This document shows positions 9,200-17,777 of a DNA stretch of 64,000 bases, piece after piece. Within the stretch, counting starts at the first letter, position 1. Each line of letters starts with the position of its first letter. The stretch lies in NCBI GenBank assembly GCA_965231165.1, contig OZ246421.1, positions 1,798,001 through 1,862,000 on the forward strand, given 5' to 3'. The notes beneath the pieces are model-generated. The model worked only from the letters and a program-made list of their open reading frames with translations, was not told the DNA's origin and did not search any database. This DNA is from Micavibrio_C sp965231165. GTDB lineage: Bacteria > Pseudomonadota > Alphaproteobacteria > Micavibrionales > Micavibrionaceae. The position numbers and the translations under genes were made by a program.

Positions 9200-9916
9200 T
9201 CAGGATGGTGTGCGGCGGAAGCCCGTCGCCACCACATATTGCTCCGCCGATTCCTTGCGGCTGGCAGGAGGTTTGACGTGCTTCACCGTGGTGAAATCAC
9301 GTTTCATCATATCGAGCAGTTCTTTTTGCGCACCGCCCTGAAACAGCTTGGACACGAACGTGCCGCCGGGTTTTAAAACCTGCGTGGCAAATTCATAGGC
9401 GGCCTCGACCAGCGCCATGATGCGCAGGTGATCGGTTTGCCTGTGGCCCATCGTGTTCGGGGCCATATCGCTTAAAACAACGTCTGCACCGGAGCCCATC
9501 GCCATGATCAAAGCTTCGGGGGCGTCGTCATTCATAAAATCCATCTGCAGGAAGGTGACGCCGGGCAACGGTTCGATCGGCAGCAGATCAAGACCGATCA
9601 CTTTGGAAGCGCCGCGCTCCACCGCGACCTGTGACCAACCACCGGGAGCAGCGCCGAGATCAACAACGGTGCAACCCTTTTTGATAAATTTCAGCTTGTC
9701 ATCCAGCTCGATCAGCTTGAAGGCCGAGCGCGCACGGTAACCGAGGCGCTGTGCTTCATGCACATAAGGGTCGTTCAACTGGCGTTGCAGCCAGCGCGCC
9801 GACGAGGTGGTGCGCTGGTTGGTTTTTTTGACCCGCACAGCCGCATCCCGGGCGGTACGCCGCACGGGCTTTTTGGATCTGCCGGGAACTTTGTCGCCAT
9901 CGCCGTCTTTGGTCAT
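9200..9916 (-). CDS. rlmE: 23S rRNA (uridine-2'-O)-methyltransferase RlmE (FtsJ/RrmJ)
   Basis: A 238-residue methyltransferase that modifies U2552 of the ribosomal A-loop. After a basic N-terminal extension (~45 residues) the core begins YRARSAFKLIELDDK, containing the first lysine of the K-D-K-E tetrad. SAM-binding VVDLGAAPGGWSQVA follows, then the catalytic Asp in VVLSDMAPNTMGH, Lys in TFVSKLFQGG and a Glu near ESAEQYVVATGF. Its ATG overlaps the stop of the upstream membrane-protein gene by 4 bp, so the two are probably translationally coupled. Confidence 0.95.
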   Translation of the reverse strand: MTKDGDGDKVPGRSKKPVRRTARDAAVRVKKTNQRTTSSARWLQRQLNDPYVHEAQRLGYRARSAFKLIELDDKLKFIKKGCTVVDLGAAPGGWSQVAVERGASKVIGLDLLPIEPLPGVTFLQMDFMNDDAPEALIMAMGSGADVVLSDMAPNTMGHRQTDHLRIMALVEAAYEFATQVLKPGGTFVSKLFQGGAQKELLDMMKRDFTTVKHVKPPASRKESAEQYVVATGFRRTPS

Positions 9917-10260
9917 AGTGTCATCACTAACATCGAAACGCAGAAAGAGATAATATAAACCGTCAGCGTCGCCGCAAAAAAGACAATGCCTTTGGTATTT
10001 GGGGAAAAATAGGCCAGGATCAGGAACAAGGCAAAGACAATCCCATAGACAATCAGCCCGCGTTCGTAAGCGCCCGCCTTGATCAATCCCATCAGGCCGT
10101 GCAGATGACCTATGCTTTCCATCAGTTCGACCTGCGCCCGCAGAGTCATAATGCAGACCAGTAGAAACACCGCTGTGTTCAAGCGCTGGCCCTTATGCAC
10201 GGCAAGCATGGCTACCGGCAGCCAGAGCAAATCAATCCATTGATATAATACTTGAGTCAT
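9913..10260 (-). CDS. Small integral membrane protein, unknown function
   Basis: A 115-residue protein with about four hydrophobic segments (near residues 8-20, 28-42, 65-88 and 90-113) and few charges between them. It overlaps rlmE by ATGA (9913-9916), indicating co-translation. No catalytic motif is visible. It would sit in the inner membrane; its link to RlmE may be operon structure only. The promoter would lie in the short region divergent from the M48 protease gene. Confidence 0.72.
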   Translation of the reverse strand: MTQVLYQWIDLLWLPVAMLAVHKGQRLNTAVFLLVCIMTLRAQVELMESIGHLHGLMGLIKAGAYERGLIVYGIVFALFLILAYFSPNTKGIVFFAATLTVYIISFCVSMLVMTL

Positions 10261-10327
10261 ATTACCTTATTCGTACCCTGCTGAAGCCTTCTTTGAACCA
10301 TATTTCTGGTTCAGAATACCCCTTGCG

Positions 10328-11746
10328 ATGACCCAGAATAACCTCTTTACCCCCCATCTGCACAGGATCATCTGTGCGCTTGCCGGTATCGTCCTGCTGA
10401 TGACGAGTCTGGCGTTGATGGCGCATGCCCAGGGGAATCGTTCGGCATCGCTGATCCGCGACACGGAAATCGAGAATTACCTGAAGGAATGGGCAGCACC
10501 CGTGATCAAGGCCGCCGACCTTGATCCGGAATCCGTCAATATCATTCTGGTGCAGGACAATAATATCAACGCCTTCGTCGCGGGCGGACAGAACATCTTT
10601 CTTTATACCGGCCTGCTGATGAAATCAAAAAGTCCCGGCGAAATCGTCGGCGTCATGGCGCACGAGTTGGGCCACATCCGCGGCGGGCACCTGATCCGCA
10701 GCAAGGACGCGATGGAAAACGCCTCCTATGAAGCGATGCTGGGCACGATTCTGGGGATTGGCGCGGCCATTCTGGCCGGTGACGGCGGTGCTGCCGGAGC
10801 GATTTCCGGAGCCAGCTCCGGCATGGCGCTTAATAAATTACTGGCCTTTAGCCGCGTACAGGAATCAAGCGCCGATCAGGCCGCCATCGGATTTCTTGAG
10901 CGGGCGCACCTGAACCCGCAGGGTCTGGTCTCTTTCATGCAGCGACTGGAAGACGAAGAGTTGCTGCCGATCAGCCAGCAATCGGAATATGTCCGCACCC
11001 ACCCGCTGACCCGTGACCGGGTTGAGAGCTTACAGGCCGGAACAACGCGTTCAGCCTATAATGATGCCGCGCTGCCCGCCGCCTGGGCCGACCAGCATGC
11101 GCGCATGCTGGCCAAGCTTGCCGGGTTTGTCACACCGGAACATGTCATCTGGAATTACAGTGACAAAGACCAGTCTCTGACCGCGCGTTATGCCCGCGCC
11201 ATTGCCGCCTATCGCCAGAACAAGGTCGAGGAGGCGCTGCGCCTGACCGACAGCCTGCTGCAGGACGAAGCCAAAAATCCCTATTTCCTTGAACTGAAAG
11301 GCCAGATGCTGAGCGATTTCGGTCGTCCGGGCGAAGCCGTGCCGTATTACCGGCAGGCCACGGAACTTGATCCGGCCTCAGGTTTGATCCGCACCGCCTA
11401 TGCCCATACGCTGATCGAAACCGCAGGGAATAATCAGGGCCAGATGAAAACCGCCGTCACGCAACTGGAACGCGCCCAGCGCGATGAACCGCGTTCAACC
11501 CGGATTCACCGTTTGCTGGCCACGGCTTATGGCAAAATGGGCGACGAGGCGATGGCCAAGCTGCATTTATCGGAAGAGGCGCTGCTGCAAAGACGCATTC
11601 CGCAAGCGCGGCAACAAGCCGAAGCCGCCGCCGTGGGCCTGAAAAAAGGTTCTGCCGCGTGGATCAGGACTCAGGACATCCTGAGTCAGGTCGCGATCAG
11701 CGAAAAATCCAAGAAATCGGACGATCAGGAAGATAAGGGCAATTAA
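10328..11746 (+). CDS. M48-family metalloprotease with TPR domain (BepA-like)
   Basis: A 472-residue periplasmic zinc protease of the BepA/YfgC type, involved in outer-membrane protein quality control. A signal peptide covers ~1-35 (hydrophobic core ICALAGIVLLMTSLALMAHA). The zinc motif HELGH is at 112-116, with a later QESSAD segment supplying the third ligand. The C-terminal half (from ~280) consists of tetratricopeptide helices, as in BepA. The ATG lies 67 bp from the divergent membrane-protein gene. It is followed by two DsbA-like genes, so the region is rich in envelope-folding functions. Specific substrate not inferable. Confidence 0.92.
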   Translation: MTQNNLFTPHLHRIICALAGIVLLMTSLALMAHAQGNRSASLIRDTEIENYLKEWAAPVIKAADLDPESVNIILVQDNNINAFVAGGQNIFLYTGLLMKSKSPGEIVGVMAHELGHIRGGHLIRSKDAMENASYEAMLGTILGIGAAILAGDGGAAGAISGASSGMALNKLLAFSRVQESSADQAAIGFLERAHLNPQGLVSFMQRLEDEELLPISQQSEYVRTHPLTRDRVESLQAGTTRSAYNDAALPAAWADQHARMLAKLAGFVTPEHVIWNYSDKDQSLTARYARAIAAYRQNKVEEALRLTDSLLQDEAKNPYFLELKGQMLSDFGRPGEAVPYYRQATELDPASGLIRTAYAHTLIETAGNNQGQMKTAVTQLERAQRDEPRSTRIHRLLATAYGKMGDEAMAKLHLSEEALLQRRIPQARQQAEAAAVGLKKGSAAWIRTQDILSQVAISEKSKKSDDQEDKGN

Positions 11747-11857
11747 ACGCCGCGAATTGCCGCTGGCATGCGTTTGCGCCATTGGGTACTATAGATTTCC
11801 GCTGTATGCGGCGTATATCATTTCTTTCAAACATCCTTTTAGCAGGAGATTCTTTCC

Positions 11858-12637
11858 GTGGCTTTCTCGATAACCCGTTCGGCGATGCGCCTGATCCCCC
11901 TTTCTTTTGTTTTGGCCGGTTTTTTAAACGCCGCCCCGGTACAGGCCGCCGATCCTGCCATTTCGGACGCTGAACGCGCCAAAATCGAAACCGTGCTCAA
12001 AGAATATCTGGCCCGCGATCCCGGCATCATCGTTGAATCGCTGCAGAAATTTCAGGAAATGCAACGTGCCGATCAGGACAAGCAATTCACTGATAAATTC
12101 GACAACCAGAAAGAGGCGCTACTGAAAGCCGGACACCCGACCGTGGGTGCCGCCGATGCTGATGTCACCATTTTCGAATTCTATGATTATAATTGCGGCT
12201 ACTGCAAAAAGGCGTTCAGCGACGTTTCCAAACTGATCGACGAAGACAAGAAACTGCGTTTTGTATTCATCGAAATGCCGATCCTGAGTGAAAGCTCGAT
12301 TGAGGCCGCCAAGTGGGCGTTGGCCGCCGACAAGCAAGGCAAGTTCTATGAATACCACACCGCCCTGATGAAATTCACCGGACAGAAAGACAAGAAGTTG
12401 CTGGCCAAGATCGCCGGGGACGTCAAGATGGACGTGAAGAAAGCGGAAGCCGATGCGGAAAGCCGTGAGACGCTGGAAACAATCGAGAAAAACCTGACGC
12501 TGGCGCGCGAACTGGGCATTAACGGCACACCCGGCTTTATCTTTGAGAACCAGCTGACCCCCGGTTACATGGGTTATGAGGGCATGAAAGAAACTATCGC
12601 CGCCCTGCGCGACAAGAAAACAAAAGCCGCCAACTAA
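11858..12637 (+). CDS. DsbA-family thiol oxidoreductase with N-terminal extension (ScsC-like)
   Basis: A 259-residue exported thioredoxin-fold protein. The GTG start has AGGAG nine bases upstream; an ATG nine codons in is the alternative. A signal peptide ends near AAPVQA. Residues ~36-95 form a helical segment with the LKEYLARDPGIIVESLQKF pattern known from ScsC/BdbD-type proteins, where it drives oligomerisation. The active site is Cys113-Gly-Tyr-Cys116, and the cis-proline loop reads INGTPGFIF. It may oxidise or isomerise disulfides in the periplasm. A second DsbA-like gene follows 27 bp later. No DsbB or DsbD partner is in the window. Confidence 0.92.
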   Translation: MAFSITRSAMRLIPLSFVLAGFLNAAPVQAADPAISDAERAKIETVLKEYLARDPGIIVESLQKFQEMQRADQDKQFTDKFDNQKEALLKAGHPTVGAADADVTIFEFYDYNCGYCKKAFSDVSKLIDEDKKLRFVFIEMPILSESSIEAAKWALAADKQGKFYEYHTALMKFTGQKDKKLLAKIAGDVKMDVKKAEADAESRETLETIEKNLTLARELGINGTPGFIFENQLTPGYMGYEGMKETIAALRDKKTKAAN

Positions 12638-12664
12638 CCGGTCAAAGCAGAAAGCGTTCTCGTC

Positions 12665-13303
12665 ATGTATCTGCGGCTTATCGGCATTGCAATTGTCATC
12701 CTGTCCGCCATGATCGGCTGGAAATTTTATGTCGGTTATACGGCATTTGATAAATTGCAGATGGCGCCTCACCATCAATATGCGGGTGCTGAAAATCCAT
12801 CGGTTATCATCACCGAAATCATGGATTACCGCTGCGCCTATTGCCGCCAGATGCATGACACGATGACGGCGTTCATCGCCCTGCATCCGGAAGTACGCGT
12901 GATTTACCGCGTCTATCCGATCTACAAACAACCTTCGATGTACGAGGCTAAGCTGGCGATGGCGGCGGGCAATCAGGGCAAGTTCATCGAAATGCACAAC
13001 AGGCTGATCCGCCGCGACGATCCGGTAACACCGGAAGTCGAGGCCGCGCTCGTCGCGGAGCTGGGACTGGACAAGGTGCAATTCGAGAAGGACAAATTCT
13101 CATGGTCGGCGACCAAAGACCTGCTGGATACGGCCGCGGCTGTGAAAGCGCTCGGCATCAAAGCAACACCAACGTTGATCGTCGATGGAAAGATTTACCT
13201 GCCGCGCAGCGGCCTGATGAGCGTGAAAGACCTGGAAGAATTACTGGCTGAACATCTCAAGCCCGCAATGAGCACGGCACCTGCGCAGGAAGCGACACCT
13301 TAA
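12665..13303 (+). CDS. Membrane-anchored DsbA-family thiol oxidoreductase
   Basis: A 212-residue thioredoxin-fold protein with an N-terminal hydrophobic anchor (~4-24, no clear cleavage site) facing the periplasm. The active site is Cys57-Ala-Tyr-Cys60 and the cis-proline loop is KATPTLIVDG. It is shorter than the preceding DsbA-like protein and lacks that protein's helical N-terminal domain. The gene lies 27 bp after its neighbour and its stop is one base before the aroQ ATG, so it belongs to the same transcript. The pair may divide oxidase and isomerase work, but this is inference. Confidence 0.9.
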   Translation: MYLRLIGIAIVILSAMIGWKFYVGYTAFDKLQMAPHHQYAGAENPSVIITEIMDYRCAYCRQMHDTMTAFIALHPEVRVIYRVYPIYKQPSMYEAKLAMAAGNQGKFIEMHNRLIRRDDPVTPEVEAALVAELGLDKVQFEKDKFSWSATKDLLDTAAAVKALGIKATPTLIVDGKIYLPRSGLMSVKDLEELLAEHLKPAMSTAPAQEATP

Positions 13304-13304
13304 A

Positions 13305-13751
13305 ATGGCCGCGCACAAGAAAATCCTGATCCTCAACGGCCCCAACCTGAACATGCTGGGTCAGCGCGAGCCTGAAATTTATGGCCGCCAGACGCTTAAA
13401 GATATTGAAACGCTGTGCCGCCAGACGGGTGCGCGCCTGCACATGAAAATCGATTTCCGCCAGTCTAACCATGAGGGTGAACTGGTGACATGGATTCAAA
13501 AGGCGCGGGGAAAAATAGACGGGCTGATCATTAACGCCGCCGCCTATACGCATACATCGGTCGCCATCCATGATGCGCTGAAACTTTTGAATGTGCCGAT
13601 CGTCGAAGTGCATCTTTCCAACCCCCGGGAACGTGAATCCTTCCGCCATCATTCCTATATTGAGCCGGTGGCGGCCATTTGCATTGCCGGTCTGGGGGCT
13701 GAAGGTTACGTCAAGTCACTGGAATTCCTTGATAAATTCAAAAATGCATGA
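13305..13751 (+). CDS. aroQ: 3-dehydroquinate dehydratase, type II
   Basis: A 148-residue type II dehydroquinase of the shikimate pathway, converting 3-dehydroquinate to 3-dehydroshikimate as a dodecamer. Conserved LNGPNLNMLGQREPEIYG contains the catalytic loop Arg and Tyr; DFRQSNHEGELV, INAAAYTHTSVA and EVHLSNPRERESFRHHS carry the substrate-binding Asn and His residues. It is followed by accB and accC, an order common in Proteobacteria. The start lies directly after the preceding stop codon. Confidence 0.97.
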   Translation: MAAHKKILILNGPNLNMLGQREPEIYGRQTLKDIETLCRQTGARLHMKIDFRQSNHEGELVTWIQKARGKIDGLIINAAAYTHTSVAIHDALKLLNVPIVEVHLSNPRERESFRHHSYIEPVAAICIAGLGAEGYVKSLEFLDKFKNA

Positions 13752-13838
13752 TTCTGGAAAAAGCTGATGCTTTGACTTTTGCCCCCTTTTTCTTTAAAGC
13801 AGGGGACTTGTTTTAACGGGCAACCGGAGTGTTTTTAG

Positions 13839-14303
13839 GTGCCGATGAAAATTGATGAATCAGCTATTCGCAAACTGGCGCAACTGCTGGATGAAACCGG
13901 CCTGACGGAAATCGAAGTCGAGGACGGCGATCAGTCCGTGCGCGTCAGCCGCGGCGGCAATGTCGTGTCCTTCAGCCCAGCGGCCAATCAGTCGGTTGCC
14001 ATGGATTCCGATCCGACCACACCGCAGCGCGCCAACACGCAAGCCCCTTCCGCCAATGCCGCGAGCCATCCCGGCGCGATTACATCACCGATGGTGGGAA
14101 CGGCCTATATGGCGCCCGAACCCGGTGCGGCACCGTTCGTCAGCAAAGGCTCCAGCGTTAAGGCAGGCGATACGTTGCTGATCATCGAAGCGATGAAAGT
14201 GATGAACCCGATCAAGGCGCCCAAGGGCGGCACCGTCACGCAAATTCTGATTGAAAGCGGACAGCCGGTTGAATTCGGCGACGTTCTCGTGGTCATCGAA
14301 TAA
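13839..14303 (+). CDS. accB: Biotin carboxyl carrier protein of acetyl-CoA carboxylase
   Basis: A 154-residue BCCP that carries carboxybiotin between biotin carboxylase and carboxyltransferase in the first step of fatty-acid synthesis. The biotinyl domain is C-terminal; the modified lysine is Lys120 in EAMKVMN. A Pro/Ala-rich linker (~50-80) separates it from the N-terminal AccC-binding helices. The start is GTG at 13839 (GGAG ~10 bases upstream), with an ATG two codons later equally possible. accC follows after 10 bp. Confidence 0.96.
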   Translation: MPMKIDESAIRKLAQLLDETGLTEIEVEDGDQSVRVSRGGNVVSFSPAANQSVAMDSDPTTPQRANTQAPSANAASHPGAITSPMVGTAYMAPEPGAAPFVSKGSSVKAGDTLLIIEAMKVMNPIKAPKGGTVTQILIESGQPVEFGDVLVVIE

Positions 14304-14313
14304 AGAACGCAGC

Positions 14314-15657
14314 ATGTTCAAAAAAATCCTGATAGCGAACCGTGGCGAGATTGCCCTGCGTATCATCCGTGCCTGCCGCGAGATGGGTATCCAGAGCGTC
14401 GTCGTGCATTCCACCGCAGATGCCAATGCGATGGCCGTGCGTCTGGCTGATGAAAGCGTTTGCATCGGCCCGCCCGCCTCCAAAGACAGCTATCTGAATA
14501 TTCCGTCGATCTTAAGCGCGGCCGCCGTTACCGGCGCGGAAGCAATTCACCCCGGTTATGGTTTCCTGTCCGAGAACGCGCAATTCGCGCGCATGGTCGA
14601 GGAACATGGTTTTGTTTTTATCGGCCCCAAGCCTGAGCACATCGACACGATGGGTGACAAGGTACAGGCCAAGAAAACCGCGAAAGAACTGGGTCTGCCG
14701 GTTATTCCCGGTTCCGAGGGCGCCCTGAATAACGTCGAAGAAGGGCGTGCCTTCGCTGATAAGGCCGGGTATCCGGTACTGATCAAGGCGGCCTCAGGCG
14801 GCGGCGGCAAAGGCATGAAAGTCGTGCGCAGCAGCGAAGAGTTTGCCGAAGCATTCTCTACCGCGCGCGCCGAAGCCAAGGCCAATTTCGGCGATGACCG
14901 CGTTTATCTCGAAAAATATCTTGAGAAGCCGCGCCATATAGAGATTCAAATATTCGGCGATACGCATGGTAATGCGATCCATCTGGGCGAGCGCGATTGC
15001 TCGCTGCAACGCCGTCACCAGAAAGTTCTGGAAGAATCCCCCTCCCCCGCACTGACAGATGAAGAACGTGCCCGCATCGGTACATTGGCCGCCGACATGG
15101 TGCGCAATATGGGTTATCGCGGCGCTGGCACTATCGAATTCCTGTATGAGAACGGCCAGTTCTTCTTCATGGAAATGAATACCCGCATTCAGGTAGAACA
15201 CCCGGTCACCGAAATGCTGACAGGCATCGATCTGATCGCCGAACAGATCCGTGTGGCTGCCGGTGAGCCGTTGAGTGTACAAAAAGACCTGATCCGTTTC
15301 CGCGGCCATGCGATTGAAGTGCGCATCAACGCCGAAGACCCGGACACCTTCATGCCCTCACCCGGCATGATCAAGCAATTCCATGCGCCGGGCGGACTGG
15401 GCGTACGTTTTGACTCTGCCATTTACGCGGGCTATAGCATTCCGCCTTACTACGATTCGATGATCGGTAAACTGATCGTGCATGGCCGCAACCGCGATGA
15501 ATGCATCCGCCGCCTGCGCCGTGCCATTGTTGAAACGGTCATCGAAGGTGTAAAAACCACACTGCCGCTGCATATGTGGATTCTCGATCAGCCGGACTTC
15601 CAGAAAGGTGATTACACCATTCACTGGCTGGAGAAGAAGCTGGCGGAGCGTTCATAA
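14314..15657 (+). CDS. accC: Biotin carboxylase subunit of acetyl-CoA carboxylase
   Basis: A 447-residue ATP-grasp enzyme that carboxylates the biotin of AccB. It starts MFKKILIANRGEIALRIIRA, the canonical opening, at the ATG 10 bp after accB; the longer open frame upstream only shadows accB. The glycine-rich ATP loop is AASGGGGKGMK, the catalytic region shows HIEIQIFGD and GERDCSLQRRHQK, and FFMEMNTRIQVEHPVTE carries metal ligands and the catalytic Arg. Full length for the family. Confidence 0.98.
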   Translation: MFKKILIANRGEIALRIIRACREMGIQSVVVHSTADANAMAVRLADESVCIGPPASKDSYLNIPSILSAAAVTGAEAIHPGYGFLSENAQFARMVEEHGFVFIGPKPEHIDTMGDKVQAKKTAKELGLPVIPGSEGALNNVEEGRAFADKAGYPVLIKAASGGGGKGMKVVRSSEEFAEAFSTARAEAKANFGDDRVYLEKYLEKPRHIEIQIFGDTHGNAIHLGERDCSLQRRHQKVLEESPSPALTDEERARIGTLAADMVRNMGYRGAGTIEFLYENGQFFFMEMNTRIQVEHPVTEMLTGIDLIAEQIRVAAGEPLSVQKDLIRFRGHAIEVRINAEDPDTFMPSPGMIKQFHAPGGLGVRFDSAIYAGYSIPPYYDSMIGKLIVHGRNRDECIRRLRRAIVETVIEGVKTTLPLHMWILDQPDFQKGDYTIHWLEKKLAERS

Positions 15658-15703
15658 GCCGCTGGCGATTGTGATTCCGGCCCAAGAGTGCCAGAATTGA
15701 CAA

Positions 15704-16360
15704 ATGTCCGACGACCTTACCCTTGATGATGTGTTGCGCGCCTATGCCATGGGGCTGTTTCCGATGGCTGAGTCGCGGGACGATGAAGAGTTCTGGTGGT
15801 TCGATCCGCCGCAGCGCGGACAGCTGGACATTGCGGGGCTGCATATCCCGGAGAAGCTGCGCAAGACGGTTTTGAAATTTCCCTATGAAATCAGGATTGA
15901 TACGGCGTTTGCGGCCGTGATCGACGCCTGTGCGCACATGCGCAAGACACAAGCCGAAACATGGATCAATAAACCGATCCGCGATATTTTCATCGGGCTG
16001 CATCAGGCCGGATTTACCCATAGCGTCGAGGCGTGGAAAGACGGGCAGCTGGTGGGCGGGCTTTACGGGCTGGCACTGGGCCGCGCCTTTTGCGGCGAGA
16101 GCATGTTCAGCACCGCCACCGATGCCAGCAAGATCTGTCTGGTGCATCTATGCGCCCGGCTATGGAAGGCCGGATTTACGGTGCTGGATACGCAATTTGT
16201 GAATGATCATCTGAAACAGTTCGGCTGTTACGAGATCGACAGCGCTGCCTATAAAGAACGGCTGGCGCGGGCGCTGACCAGCAAGGCCGATTTCACCCTG
16301 CCCGCCTGTCCACCCGTACGCGAAGATTTACTGGTAACTGAATACCTTGAAAAACGCTGA
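15704..16360 (+). CDS. aat: Leucyl/phenylalanyl-tRNA-protein transferase
   Basis: A 218-residue enzyme that adds Leu or Phe to N-terminal Lys/Arg of proteins, making N-degrons read by ClpS/ClpAP. The motifs AYAMGLFPMAE, WWFDPPQRGQL, FCGESMFS and DTQFVNDHLKQFG are diagnostic. Both clpS and clpA are encoded 3-5 kb downstream in this window, so the N-end-rule pathway is nearly complete here. The gene follows accC by 46 bp and is probably the last of that operon. Confidence 0.97.
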   Translation: MSDDLTLDDVLRAYAMGLFPMAESRDDEEFWWFDPPQRGQLDIAGLHIPEKLRKTVLKFPYEIRIDTAFAAVIDACAHMRKTQAETWINKPIRDIFIGLHQAGFTHSVEAWKDGQLVGGLYGLALGRAFCGESMFSTATDASKICLVHLCARLWKAGFTVLDTQFVNDHLKQFGCYEIDSAAYKERLARALTSKADFTLPACPPVREDLLVTEYLEKR

Positions 16361-16361
16361 T

Positions 16362-16456
16362 TTGTAATTATATTACAACTACATACTAATTAACTGCCTT
16401 TTTATTGCCCAAATAATTGATTTTTTGTTAAGAAAGTGATAACTTAGTCTTAACAA
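16362..16456. promoter_or_regulatory. AT-rich intergenic region with two dyads
   Basis: Just after aat there is a perfect inverted repeat TTGTAAT-TAT-ATTACAA (16362-16378), and further on TTGTTAAGA (16425-16433) pairs with TCTTAACAA (16448-16456). The second dyad contains TTAA-N7-ATAAC, one base from a CtrA-type site; TTAAC-N7-TTAT occurs near 16390. These could be operators for the small gene starting at 16493. The assignment to any regulator is only suggestive. Confidence 0.35.
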
Positions 16457-16492
16457 TCTGTAAAATCGGTTTGGTAAAAAGAGAGTAATACT

Positions 16493-16690
16493 GTGATTAT
16501 CATCGCGCGTGAGGAACTGAATAAAGCGGCGTCGGGACTGAGCCAGCCCCGAAGGGAAGCGGCGTCTTTTGATAAATGGATGGCCCCGGCAGCGGGCAGA
16601 GTGGCGGACACGGCAACGCCCCCCCTGCAAGAAGGCGGCGTCAATTCTCTGCAAAATCTTTATAAAAACCGGCTGACTCGATTCGAGTGA
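16493..16690 (+). CDS. Possible small protein of 65 residues
   Basis: A GTG-started frame with GAGAG seven bases upstream encodes 65 residues with no signal peptide or membrane segment; the sequence is rich in Ala, Arg and Gly. It ends 4 bp before the convergent DUF2155 stop, so it fits neatly between two genes, and AT-rich dyads precede it. No family is recognised. The opposite strand is also open for much of this stretch, so coding status is uncertain. Confidence 0.38.
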   Translation: MIIIAREELNKAASGLSQPRREAASFDKWMAPAAGRVADTATPPLQEGGVNSLQNLYKNRLTRFE

Positions 16691-16694
16691 TCGG

Positions 16695-17195
16695 TCAGTC
16701 CCCGAGGTCTTCGACCTCTTCATCCAGACGATCCTCGGTAACCGCGCCTTCTTTAGCTTTGGCGTCTTCAGCCTCGCGACGTTCGGCCTCAGACTCGGCG
16801 GTTTTCTTTTCCAGACAATCCAGCACCCAGACGTCATAAATTGGATGATCCATCGGTGAAAGCGCAGGCGATGACGCAAACATCCAGCCGCTGAAGACCC
16901 ATTTGGAATCATCCTTGGGCGTGACTTCCCAAATTTGCAGGAAGGCGGCGGATTCAGGTTGTTCAATCGGTGGCGCCTTGCGGCAAGCCTGCACCTTGAT
17001 ATAAAGCGGGCCGTATTTGACGGTGCTGCCGACGCGCGCTTCGAACGTCAATGTGCGGCCCGTGACTTTGTCGATGGATTGCAGTTTGATAACGGGCATG
17101 TCCTGCATCGCGGCTTGCGCCGGGGACATGCCAAAGAGCATCAGCGCGATGACGGACGGCAGTAAGCTATGAAAGACCCGCTTACGGATTTTCAT
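16695..17195 (-). CDS. DUF2155-domain exported protein
   Basis: A 166-residue protein with a signal peptide (~1-28, ending SPAQA). The conserved domain has the core AVIKLQSIDKVTGR-like segment, FEARVGSTVKYGPL, a cysteine in VQACRKAPP and the ending WMFASSPALSPMDHPIYDVWVLDC. This COG4765/DUF2155 family is nearly restricted to Alphaproteobacteria and has no established function. The ATG at 17195 overlaps the end of mlaD by 14 bp, so they are co-transcribed. The C-terminus is a Glu/Ala-rich tail beyond the domain. Confidence 0.88.
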   Translation of the reverse strand: MKIRKRVFHSLLPSVIALMLFGMSPAQAAMQDMPVIKLQSIDKVTGRTLTFEARVGSTVKYGPLYIKVQACRKAPPIEQPESAAFLQIWEVTPKDDSKWVFSGWMFASSPALSPMDHPIYDVWVLDCLEKKTAESEAERREAEDAKAKEGAVTEDRLDEEVEDLGD

Positions 17196-17718
17196 CTGTT
17201 TCAGGCGCGGTCGGCGCGGCAGTGCGAGGAGCCGGACTGGCCGTTGCCGGGGCCGCGTCTTTTTTCTCGTCCTTGTCACCTTGCATACTGAAGATGAACT
17301 GGCCCAGAAGCTGTTCGAGGTTCTGCGGCGCTTGCGTATATTCAATCGTGCCGCCCGGAGACAGAACTTCATCATCAGCGCCCGGCTCCAGCGCCAGATA
17401 GCGGCCTCCGAGAAGGCTTTCGCTGCTGATCAGGGCGGCGGTGTCTGTGGGCACCTTGATGTCATCCTTGATGCTCATGGTCACTTTGGCGAGGAATGTT
17501 TCAGGATCGAGCGTGACGGCGGCAATCGTGCCGACCTTGACACCGCTGATCAGGACATCATCACCGATGCCCAATCCCCCGATGCCGGAGAAGCGCGCAT
17601 TCAGTTCGTAACCGCTTACTTTTCCGACCTTGGCGGTGTTGATGCTGAACATCAGGAACGTGATCGCCACAAGAATGACAATCGCGCCGAGAGCGGTTTC
17701 AATGACACTGCGTTTCAT
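17182..17718 (-). CDS. mlaD: MlaD-like lipid-binding MCE-domain protein
   Basis: A 178-residue protein with one N-terminal membrane anchor (~7-27) and a single MCE domain (~38-115: GYELNARFSGIGGLGIGDDVLISGVKVG). In the Mla system MlaD is the periplasmic substrate-binding hexamer of an ABC transporter moving phospholipids between membranes. Other mla genes are not in the window, which is usual in Alphaproteobacteria where this gene lies with aat and NDUFA12. The Pro/Ala-rich tail (~140-178) is low complexity and overlaps the DUF2155 start. Confidence 0.92.
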   Translation of the reverse strand: MKRSVIETALGAIVILVAITFLMFSINTAKVGKVSGYELNARFSGIGGLGIGDDVLISGVKVGTIAAVTLDPETFLAKVTMSIKDDIKVPTDTAALISSESLLGGRYLALEPGADDEVLSPGGTIEYTQAPQNLEQLLGQFIFSMQGDKDEKKDAAPATASPAPRTAAPTAPETDENP

Positions 17719-17777
17719 GGCTTTTTAGGAATCCTTCTTGTCGGATAGTAAGAATACGGTTGGTTTTTATTCAGGCT

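Noticed and set aside
12119..13081. Open frame antisense to the two DsbA-like genes
   Set aside because: It crosses both genes in the opposite strand; His-rich shadow composition and no start signal.
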